The notes under the pieces: generated by a model
The model's input: only the letters and a program-made list of their open reading frames with translations
Databases searched by the model: none
What the model was told of the DNA's origin: nothing
From: WTFY01 sp965220875
GTDB taxonomy: Bacteria > Pseudomonadota > Gammaproteobacteria > UBA4575
Direction: 5' to 3'
DNA length: 64,000 bases
NCBI GenBank assembly: GCA_965220875.1
Contig: OZ244849.1
Location: forward strand, 1,612,001 to 1,676,000
Position numbers and translations under genes: made by a program
Shown: positions 54,089 to 60,635 of the stretch, in pieces
How the letters are laid out: each line of letters opens with the position of its first letter
How positions within the stretch are numbered: position 1 is the first letter of the stretch

Positions 54089-54916
54089 ATGAAGAAAATA
54101 TTGTTTATCTTGTTTGTATTGTTGGTAGTACCTGTCTCATATGCAGATAATGAAAGTATCATCGATACAGTCCGTGACCGTGGGTTGTTTAAAGTCGGTG
54201 TCGGCTTGTTTGAGCCTTGGGTCATGTGTGGCAAGAACGGAAACCTGGTAGGTTACGAAATTGACGTAGCACGGAAGATGGCCGAGGACATGGGTGTGCG
54301 TGTCCAGTTTGTTCGGCCAGACTGGGATTACATCATTCCTGCACTGACCGACAAAAAGATTGATGCCATTATCAGCGGCATGGGAGTTACTCCAGAGCGC
54401 AGCCTGCTGGTCAATTTTTCTGTACCGTATGCGGAGTTTGGCGTGTCGGTCATCTCGAACAATACACAAGACCTGTCGACACCGGGTGACTTTGACAGTC
54501 CCGACATTGTATTTGGTGCCCGTGCAGGCACGGTTTCCCAGCAGGCCGTACAGGATCATTTTCCCAATAGCGTTCCCAGGTTTTTTGATACGGATACAGA
54601 ACTGCTTGAAGCGCTTGTTGCTGGGAGCATTGACGCTGCGATTGTCGAGCAGGTCATAGCGACCCGATGGCTGGAGAGACACCCGTCTCGCTTACATCGC
54701 CCGTTTGACGAGTTGCTCAACAGGATTCCGGAGGCCTTCGCTCTGCGCAAAGGAGATGTAGACGGATTGAATTTCATGAACAGCTGGATTGCACACCACA
54801 GAACCTCTGGCTGGCTCCAGGACCGCCGAAGATACTGGTTCAACACCAGCGAAGGGTTAGATCAGGTTGCTGACGACCCGCAAGTTATTGCGAAGTGCAA
54901 TGAGTCATTTAGGTGA
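54089..54916 (+). CDS. Extracellular solute-binding protein, family 3 (amino-acid type)
   Basis: The 275-residue product has a signal peptide (KK, hydrophobic run, cleavage after SYA near residue 19) and the family 3 periplasmic fold: GLFKVGVGLFEPWV, GNLVGYEIDVARKMAEDMGV, and DAIISGMGVTPERSLLVNFSVPY. These are the ligand-pocket blocks of polar amino-acid binding proteins. No permease or ATPase gene is beside it, so it is either an orphan binding protein or serves a sensor or distant transporter. It stands upstream of the tad locus, 464 bases from tadG. Confidence 0.9.
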   Translation: MKKILFILFVLLVVPVSYADNESIIDTVRDRGLFKVGVGLFEPWVMCGKNGNLVGYEIDVARKMAEDMGVRVQFVRPDWDYIIPALTDKKIDAIISGMGVTPERSLLVNFSVPYAEFGVSVISNNTQDLSTPGDFDSPDIVFGARAGTVSQQAVQDHFPNSVPRFFDTDTELLEALVAGSIDAAIVEQVIATRWLERHPSRLHRPFDELLNRIPEAFALRKGDVDGLNFMNSWIAHHRTSGWLQDRRRYWFNTSEGLDQVADDPQVIAKCNESFR

Positions 54917-55038
54917 TTTTGCAATTTATTAGCAGCCGTAACACTGTGGTGTGCAGTCGTAATAGGAACATGGCAAAGAACCGTGACTGACTTATGTTTC
55001 TGGGCATTATGCATATAATTCCCAAAATTGCCTGTTTC

Positions 55039-55068
55039 TTGTAAACACCTGCCTGCTTGTTATATAAT
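55039..55068 (+). promoter_or_regulatory. Promoter of the tadG leader (P-tad1)
   Basis: TTGTAA at 55039-55044 and a perfect TATAAT at 55063-55068 with an 18-base spacer. The predicted start near 55075 falls on the first bases of the leader element's terminal stem. Confidence 0.65.
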
Positions 55069-55073
55069 TCTCA

Positions 55074-55230
55074 TTGCTAACTCAACTGATACCTTAATGC
55101 CGGGTTATCTGCCGAATACAACACCTGTCAAGCAAGGCAAACAGGCAGTGATTATCCTGTTATCCCTGCTGGGAAACAGGCAGAGACTTCCACTTTTCAG
55201 TTGACGTTAGCAAATGGCCCGGCACCTTGC
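55074..55230 (+). promoter_or_regulatory. Candidate structured leader RNA, copy 1 (upstream of tadG)
   Basis: This is one of two diverged copies in the tad locus (the other at 58574-58716). The terminal stem is TTGCTAAC (55074-55081) with GTTAGCAA (55206-55213). A conserved 20-base block at 55102-55121 contains CTGCC (55109-55113), which can pair with GGCAG (55179-55183) in the conserved GAAACAGGCAG block at 55173-55183. An inner stem is AACAGG (55140-55145) with CCTGTT (55156-55161), and a conserved CCACT lies at 55190-55194. After the terminal stem GCAA...GG can pair with CC...TTGC up to 55230. The element ends about 150 bases before tadG. I do not recognise a known RNA family. Confidence 0.65.
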
Positions 55231-55320
55231 CTCCGCGTCAAACGCGAGGTTTGGGAGTCACGCTATGTGTGATCAATGTAAGGCTCATAGCATCTCTTCT
55301 CTTCAGGAGGAAGCAGTAAC

Positions 55321-55365
55321 ATGCTTTCCGTCGATCCGGAATGCACCGGAAACGTCCATGCATGA
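55321..55365 (+). CDS. Upstream mini-ORF in the tadG leader
   Basis: A 14-residue frame (MLSVDPECTGNVHA) has an AGGAGG ribosome site at 55305-55310, ten bases before its ATG. It ends 15 bases before the tadG ATG, in the same reading frame. tadG itself has no visible ribosome site, so the mini-ORF could supply ribosomes to tadG by re-initiation. No product function is implied. Confidence 0.4.
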   Translation: MLSVDPECTGNVHA

Positions 55366-55380
55366 CCTGCGACTAATCGT

Positions 55381-57009
55381 ATGAAGAACGCATTCAAGCC
55401 AATTTATACCTATCCTTGGGCGAGGTTCCTGGCACTGTGGGGGGACCGCCGTGGAGCAATTGCCGTGCTGTTCGCACTCCTCCTCGTGCCCATGCTCGGC
55501 TTCGTCGGGCTGGCAGTTGACGGAGTCCTGCTCTATTCGGTCCAGAGCAAGCTTCAGGATGCCCTGGATGCTGCGGCACTCGCAGGGGCACGGGTGTTGA
55601 GAGACCCTGGACGGGATGCCCGTATTTCCGACTATTTTAGTGCCAACTACCCCGAAGGCTATCTCAGGACGACCGAACTGAACCTGAACATTGAGGACGG
55701 GGACGCAGGCAACGGCAGGCTTGTTTTATCGGCAGAAGCGACCGTCCCTACGACGTTCTCACGGTTATTCGGTTTTGATGAGGTGACGGTCAGTGCCCGT
55801 ACGGGTGTGCTGCGCGAACCGCGCGGCATGGAGCTTGCCCTGGTCGTTGACACCACGGGCTCGATGGCCAATCTAGTGGGCGACGGAAGGACCCGAATGC
55901 AGGCCGTACAGGATGCGGCGGTTGAGCTGGTGGATCACTTGTACGGTTCTGATGAAATCGTAAACAGCCTGTGGATCTCGCTGGTTCCTTTCACCGTAAC
56001 AGTCAATATCGGTGCCGAACGCAAGGAATGGCTTGAAGGCTATGATTTTGGCCAGTATTTGCCACCGCCATGGGATCATGGAAGGGAATACGCTCCGCTC
56101 GAGGCGGTGAGTTTCAACGGCCGGCCTTACGAGGCGATACACACAAACACCGGTGCCCAGCCCAACGTCAACGGGAACATGTGGCGGTCACTGCCCCGAG
56201 TCCACTGGAAGGGTTGCGTCCTGGCGCGGGAGGGCGGCTACGACCAGACGGACGACCCTCCGTCGGTTCAGGCTTTTACCAACCAGTTCTGGCCGTCCAC
56301 TGCAGGGGACGGTCTACCCGGCGGGCATGGGAACAACGACTGGACGTGGAGCAGCATCGACGAAACCAACGCGGCCCGAATGGCTGGGCTTGGCCCCAAC
56401 CTGGTATGCGGGGAGGAAATCATGCCGCTGACGGCTGAGAAGACCACGATCAAGGCTGCGATCCGTGAAATGCAGCCGTGGGCACGCGGTGGAACGATGA
56501 CCAATCTTGGCCTTCTCTGGGGATGGCGGACGCTCTCGCCGCGCTGGCGTGGGCTGTGGGGCGATTCAACGCCCGGTGACATGCCGCTTGACTACAGCCT
56601 GCCGCATATGGACAAGGTGATCATTCTGCTCACTGACGGCGAGAACGCCTGGAACGAGTGGCAGTCCCCCTGGTACTTCGATGAAGTGCAGGGCAGGCAG
56701 CGCCGGTCTAGGCAGCCTGACTATACGGCCTACGGCGCATTCAGCGAAGGCAGGCTCGGCGTATCCACACCTGCCGAGGCTACGGGAGAACTCGACGACC
56801 GCACACTTGGGTTGTGCAATATCATCAAATCTGAAGGGATTATCCTTTTCACGATCACGACCCAGGTGCACGACCCTTTGATACAGGACGTGTACAGGGA
56901 ATGCGCGACCTCGTCAGAGCACTATTTCAATTTGCCCACGGCGGCAGGCCTGCGCACTGCGTTTCAAGGGATTGAGCGCGAACTCGCCAACCTGCGTATC
57001 ATTAACTAG
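55381..57009 (+). CDS. tadG: TadG-like pilus assembly protein with von Willebrand A domain
   Basis: TadG is an assembly protein of the Tad (tight adherence) machine. The 542-residue product has the TadE/TadG N-terminal membrane segment (DRRGAIAVLFALLLVPMLGF, about 22-42, then the coiled SKLQDALDAAALAGAR). A vWA domain begins near residue 143 with the MIDAS LVVDTTGSMANL, followed later by IILLTDGENAW. The ATG at 55381 is the only start before an in-frame stop at 55363-55365. No ribosome site precedes it. It is first in a tadG-tadE-tadE transcript behind leader copy 1. Confidence 0.9.
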   Translation: MKNAFKPIYTYPWARFLALWGDRRGAIAVLFALLLVPMLGFVGLAVDGVLLYSVQSKLQDALDAAALAGARVLRDPGRDARISDYFSANYPEGYLRTTELNLNIEDGDAGNGRLVLSAEATVPTTFSRLFGFDEVTVSARTGVLREPRGMELALVVDTTGSMANLVGDGRTRMQAVQDAAVELVDHLYGSDEIVNSLWISLVPFTVTVNIGAERKEWLEGYDFGQYLPPPWDHGREYAPLEAVSFNGRPYEAIHTNTGAQPNVNGNMWRSLPRVHWKGCVLAREGGYDQTDDPPSVQAFTNQFWPSTAGDGLPGGHGNNDWTWSSIDETNAARMAGLGPNLVCGEEIMPLTAEKTTIKAAIREMQPWARGGTMTNLGLLWGWRTLSPRWRGLWGDSTPGDMPLDYSLPHMDKVIILLTDGENAWNEWQSPWYFDEVQGRQRRSRQPDYTAYGAFSEGRLGVSTPAEATGELDDRTLGLCNIIKSEGIILFTITTQVHDPLIQDVYRECATSSEHYFNLPTAAGLRTAFQGIERELANLRIIN

Positions 57010-57122
57010 GTGTAGCCTTGCATCGCTCCCACACAGTGATTGACGGACCTCCCCGAGTTGGCAATCGGCTGCCAGCAACGGTCTTGTCTGGCCATGCTGA
57101 TAGGCATCCAAGCGGGCCGACA

Positions 57123-57707
57123 ATGATTCGTGTATTTGATGCATTGCGGCAAAATGACGGCGGTGCGGTGGCGGTCGAGTTTGCACTCGTGCTGATGGTA
57201 TTCCTGATGGTGGTCATCGCCATCATGGAGTTCGGAATGATCATGTTGAGACAGACCCTGATGGACAATGCGGTGCATGCTGCCTCGCGATTCGGCATGA
57301 CCGGCATGTCCGAGGCGCAGCAACTGGCACAGATCCACCGCATCATTGGCAACCGCACGATGGGCCTGGTCGACATGGATGAGGTGGATATTGATGTGCT
57401 GATCTACGCAAGCTTCGACCAGGTCGGGGCACCCGAACCCTTTGTCGATACTGAGCCGTTCAACGGCGTCTTTGATGCCGGAGAGGCCTACACGGACGTC
57501 AATGGGAACGGTCAGTGGGATGCGGATCAGGGAAGACCCGGTGGCGGGCGTTCCGGGGAGATCGTACTGTACCAGGTGGCCTACGATGCGCCGTCGATGA
57601 CCGGGTTTCTGGACGACAGCCTGTTTGGTGGCGATGGCACCATACGGCAGACGGCACGGCTTGCCGTGCGCAATGAACCTTTCGATATTCGGGAGGGCAG
57701 CGATTGA
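57123..57707 (+). CDS. tadE: TadE-like pseudopilin with a Ca-binding-type loop
   Basis: With ATG 57123 the product is 194 residues and begins MIRVFDALRQ, then NDGGAVAVEFALVLMVFLMV, the TadE pattern: a Gly just before AVAVEF and a hydrophobic helix, as in prepilin-like proteins that are cut by the CpaA-type peptidase. Residues 125-133 read D-V-N-G-N-G-Q-W-D, which is like an EF-hand or dockerin calcium loop (about 57495-57521). The frame is open a further 35 codons upstream without similarity. Only a weak AGCGGG ribosome site is seen. It ends in a four-base overlap with the next TadE-like gene. Confidence 0.85.
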   Translation: MIRVFDALRQNDGGAVAVEFALVLMVFLMVVIAIMEFGMIMLRQTLMDNAVHAASRFGMTGMSEAQQLAQIHRIIGNRTMGLVDMDEVDIDVLIYASFDQVGAPEPFVDTEPFNGVFDAGEAYTDVNGNGQWDADQGRPGGGRSGEIVLYQVAYDAPSMTGFLDDSLFGGDGTIRQTARLAVRNEPFDIREGSD

Positions 57708-58300
57708 GATCGACAGTCCACAAACGAAGGATGTTGCCAGGGGGGCGGCTTGTAGTGGCGTTTCGCTCGCTCATTGCCGCGCAGCGCGGCGATGCGATGG
57801 TCGAATTTGCACTCATCATACCCATCATCGTCGCGTTGATGGTTGGTACTTTCGAGGCTGCGTTTCTGGTGAAGACTCAGCAGAAGATGGAACGCGTGGC
57901 GGGCATGGTCGGCAATCTTGTGGCCCGCGCCGAGTCGCACACCGAAGAGAATTTCCAGGCCTGTTTTGATGCGGCAAGCGAGTTCGCCTGGCCCTATGAC
58001 CTGTTTGCAAGGGGCAACGTCATCGTCACCTCCATCGTGGGCCAAGAGGACGGTGAACATCCCACTGTGCTGTGGCAACAGGTTTCCGAGGACGGTGTGA
58101 CGGTCGAGAGCCGCATCGGAAGCCCCGGTCAGGCAGCCACCCTGCCCGGGGGCCTTGGTGTTGATGAAGGGCAGGGGATGATTGTGACCGAGGTGTATTT
58201 CGACTACGCTCCACGGCTGGCAGAACAGATGTTTCCCGCCCGTCGGTTGTACATGCGGGCGTTCCACAGTCCAAGAAGATCCGCGATCATCACGATGTAG
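57704..58300 (+). CDS. TadE-like pseudopilin (second)
   Basis: The 198-residue product has a short basic N-terminus and the TadE helix RGDAMVEFALIIPIIVALMV, with the Glu at +5 after the Ala-Met. The start is TTG 57704, overlapping the tadE stop as TTGA, with GGGAGG seven bases before it (57691-57696); an ATG at 57731 is a shorter alternative whose ribosome site abuts it. It ends the tadG-tadE-tadE transcript; a 525-base spacer with leader copy 2 follows. Confidence 0.82.
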   Translation: MRSTVHKRRMLPGGRLVVAFRSLIAAQRGDAMVEFALIIPIIVALMVGTFEAAFLVKTQQKMERVAGMVGNLVARAESHTEENFQACFDAASEFAWPYDLFARGNVIVTSIVGQEDGEHPTVLWQQVSEDGVTVESRIGSPGQAATLPGGLGVDEGQGMIVTEVYFDYAPRLAEQMFPARRLYMRAFHSPRRSAIITM

Positions 58301-58539
58301 GCCCCCGCACCCTGCGGCCATATATCTCGCATTGTACGGGGTGGTATCGCGGGTGCACGCTTGTTTCTGTCCCGAGTTGCTGCTCACAAGCATGAATCCA
58401 GTCTCTGGAGGTTTTTACAGGTCATGGATGCCCAGTAAATGGGTATGGTTTTCTGAAGAATTTTGACTGAATTATTAATAATATCAATAGGTTGGCTTTC
58501 CAACTCTGCCTCACTCAAGTTGAAATCCAAACAGAATTA

Positions 58540-58568
58540 TTGCGACTTTATAAATCCTATCCTATACT
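58540..58568 (+). promoter_or_regulatory. Promoter of the flp leader (P-tad2)
   Basis: TTGCGA at 58540-58545 and TATACT at 58563-58568 with a 17-base spacer. The predicted start near 58575 coincides with the terminal stem of leader copy 2, as in copy 1. Confidence 0.65.
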
Positions 58569-58573
58569 GACAG

Positions 58574-58716
58574 TGCTAACTCACTGATAGTCCAAGGTAG
58601 GGTTACCTGCTGAATGCAATATTAAAGCAGAAACAGACCTGATTTCTGCTGCTTGAAATAGGCAGGAAATACCACTCAATAAGTGATGTTAGCAATGGCT
58701 CGACGCCATTGCTGAC
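58574..58716 (+). promoter_or_regulatory. Candidate structured leader RNA, copy 2 (upstream of flp)
   Basis: The terminal stem is TGCTAAC (58574-58580) with GTTAGCA (58688-58694). The conserved 20-base block is 58600-58619 (17 of 20 identical to copy 1). Its CTGCT (58607-58611) can pair with GGCAG (58661-58665) in GAAATAGGCAG (58655-58665), with U-G in place of one C-G of copy 1. An inner stem AGCAGAAA/TTTCTGCT (58626-58633 with 58643-58650) lies where copy 1 has AACAGG/CCTGTT. CCACT is at 58672-58676. The 3' strand of the terminal stem can also form a 12-bp hairpin, 58688-58699 with 58705-58716. The flp ATG is 110 bases further on. Confidence 0.65.
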
Positions 58717-58825
58717 TGAATCTCTGGAGTATGCGGGTTAGTGTATTCGGTAGTCCGCCGCCACAGGCCACTAGTTGAATACGGATAGCATCAATTCGTG
58801 TAATGAGTCTGGAGGATTGACTATT

Positions 58826-59017
58826 ATGTTTACGACAATGAAAAATTTGATTCACGACGAGTCGGGTGCTGCTGCAACGGAGTATGCCCTGATCGCAGGA
58901 CTGATCGCCGTCGCGATCATTCTGGCACTGACTACCTTGGGTGGGAATATAGCAGATGTTCTCGACCTCACAAGCGATACACTTGACGCTGTTGAGGTTC
59001 CAACAGACGACGACTAA
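58826..59017 (+). CDS. flp: Flp family type IVb major pilin
   Basis: Flp is the pilus subunit of the Tad system. The 63-residue prepilin starts at ATG 58826, with GGAGGA at 58811-58816. It has a short basic leader (MKNLIHDESG), the Gly cleavage site, then AAATEYALIAGLIAVAIILA, which carries the Flp Glu-Tyr motif. The mature pilin is about 50 residues and ends acidic (VPTDDD). The frame is open 17 codons upstream without family similarity. It is followed by a strong hairpin before cpaA, which would allow pilin mRNA to exceed that of the assembly genes. Confidence 0.92.
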   Translation: MFTTMKNLIHDESGAAATEYALIAGLIAVAIILALTTLGGNIADVLDLTSDTLDAVEVPTDDD

Positions 59018-59045
59018 TCATCCAAGAGAAGTTTGCTGCATGATC

Positions 59046-59078
59046 CCCTGATACACCGCCTTTGGCGGTGTATCAGGG
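59046..59078 (+). terminator. Strong hairpin between flp and cpaA
   Basis: A perfect 15-bp inverted repeat (CCCTGATACACCGCC with its complement) with a TTT loop. It is followed by TGGGTTTG, not a clean T-tract. It may be a partial terminator or an mRNA stabiliser for flp. Confidence 0.7.
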
Positions 59079-59127
59079 TGGGTTTGCTCGGAACACCTCA
59101 CGAGGCAGTACCATTACAGGCTAGTCG

Positions 59128-59640
59128 GTGGTTCAGTTACAGATAGTTTTTCTGATTGCCTTCGTGGGGCTGGTCGGTGCGGGTGCCGTGACCGACGTGC
59201 GCAGTCGGCGCATCCCGAACCAGATCAGTCTCGCCGTTGCCATTGTCTGGGTCATGTATGTACTCACTGATCATACGGGGTGGCTGGGCGGACTGATTGC
59301 CGCTGTTATCGTACTTGCTGTTGGAATCGTGGTCTACGCATTTGATCTCGTCGGGGGTGGCGACATAAAGTTGCTGACCGCCGTCAGCCTGTGGGCGGGT
59401 ACGGAATTGGCACTGCCCATGATTGCGATCGTCGCCATTGCAGGTGCGATCGTATCGGTTTCCGTGTGGATTTATTCCCGTGGCATTAGCTGCTTTTCCT
59501 TCCAGCTACTACAGCCGAAGGCAGACACTCATGCGGAACAACTCTATACGCCCTATGCCGTCGCAATTCTGCCGGGTGCAGTCTTTATCGCAGGCATCAA
59601 AATGACCAATCTCTTCAATGCCCTGGAGCCAGCCCTGTGA
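59128..59640 (+). CDS. cpaA: Prepilin peptidase CpaA/TadV (A24 family)
   Basis: This membrane aspartic protease cleaves Flp and TadE-type prepilins. The 170-residue product has about five hydrophobic segments, the first catalytic Asp in AVTDVRSRRIPNQ and the second in VGGGDIKLLTAV. The short form without the N-methylation domain is normal for CpaA/TadV. Start is GTG 59128; no ATG is closer to the first helix. It overlaps cpaB by four bases (GTGA). Confidence 0.92.
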   Translation: MVQLQIVFLIAFVGLVGAGAVTDVRSRRIPNQISLAVAIVWVMYVLTDHTGWLGGLIAAVIVLAVGIVVYAFDLVGGGDIKLLTAVSLWAGTELALPMIAIVAIAGAIVSVSVWIYSRGISCFSFQLLQPKADTHAEQLYTPYAVAILPGAVFIAGIKMTNLFNALEPAL

Positions 59641-60635
59641 TCCGTATAATCGGACTGCTCCTGATCCTGGTGGTCATCGGTGGCGGCGCTTTCCTGGGAG
59701 TGCGCTTGTGGCTGGCTCCTCCTGTGCAAGAAGCTACAAGCCGTCCAGAGACAGTGCCGGCTGTGATTGAAGAAAAAGGCGTGCGGATAGTCGTTCCCAA
59801 GCGCCGTCTGGCATCGGGAACGTTGATCAAGCAATCTGACCTGCGCTGGCAGGAATGGCCGCATGAAGAGAGGCTTGCGGAGGACTATCTCGTCGAAGGC
59901 AAGGTGACGCTCGAAAGCCTAGAGGGTGCCGTCGTGCGCCAGTGGCTGGACGAAGGTGAGCCTGTCGCCGAGGCACACCTGGTATATCCCGGTGCGCGTG
60001 GTTTCCTGGCTTCGGTCCTGAGACCGGGGTACAGGGCGGTGACCATCGCCGTCGACAGAAACCAGACGGTCGCGGGTCTTACCTTTCCAGGTGACCATAT
60101 CGACCTGATCCTGTCCTATGAAATCAGGGGTGAGATGATGAATGCAGGCAAGCGATGGGCCACCATGACGGTGCTTACCGACATTCGGGTACTGGCGGTT
60201 GATCAATCGACAGCAGACCAGACGGAAAATCCTGAGTTTCCAGGAGGGGCACCCAAGACCGTAACCCTTGAAGTGACACCGAAACAAGCCGAGATTGTGG
60301 AACAGGCCACCAGGATGGGAACCCTGTCGCTCGCCTTGCGGAGCCTCCCGCCCGGCATGAAACGGGTGGAGCATGTAAATTTCACAAATGAACCCCCTGC
60401 AGGCGCAGTCCCTGGCGGGCACCCCACTTTGGACAGTGATGTCAATCCGAAATTACACACTTTGTTAGAAGAACTTTCGCCAGAAGAGCCTGTGCCAGAA
60501 GAGCCCGAGCCAGAAGTGCCTGCGCCCGTCTTGATGCAGATCGTGCGCGGAGAGAATTCGGTCACGACCGGTTTCGGCTATGCAGAGCCCTATCACGATA
60601 CACCGGGCAACCGGCATCCTGAGACTGACGAGTGA
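59637..60635 (+). CDS. cpaB: Flp pilus assembly protein CpaB/RcpC
   Basis: CpaB is a periplasmic assembly factor that acts with the CpaC secretin. The 332-residue product has an N-terminal membrane segment (IIGLLLILVVIGGGAFLGV) and a SAF-type domain (IVVPKRRLASGTLIKQSDL, about residues 45-130). The C-terminal part has EPVPEEPEPEVPAPV, a Pro/Glu spacer. Start is GTG 59637 in the GTGA overlap. It overlaps cpaC by four bases. Confidence 0.92.
   Translation: MIRIIGLLLILVVIGGGAFLGVRLWLAPPVQEATSRPETVPAVIEEKGVRIVVPKRRLASGTLIKQSDLRWQEWPHEERLAEDYLVEGKVTLESLEGAVVRQWLDEGEPVAEAHLVYPGARGFLASVLRPGYRAVTIAVDRNQTVAGLTFPGDHIDLILSYEIRGEMMNAGKRWATMTVLTDIRVLAVDQSTADQTENPEFPGGAPKTVTLEVTPKQAEIVEQATRMGTLSLALRSLPPGMKRVEHVNFTNEPPAGAVPGGHPTLDSDVNPKLHTLLEELSPEEPVPEEPEPEVPAPVLMQIVRGENSVTTGFGYAEPYHDTPGNRHPETDE

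Noticed and set aside
58591..58612. GGTAGGGTTACC in the flp leader as part of a GEMM-I c-di-GMP riboswitch
   Set aside because: The 3' part looks similar by eye, but the conserved GCAAACC and ACGCAAAGCC segments are missing from both copies, and copy 1 lacks the GGTAG part.
55215..58712. TGGC...TTGC in both tad leaders as sigma-54 promoters
   Set aside because: The spacing is eight and nine bases instead of seven, the matches fall in the hairpin sequence, and good sigma-70 promoters lie just upstream.
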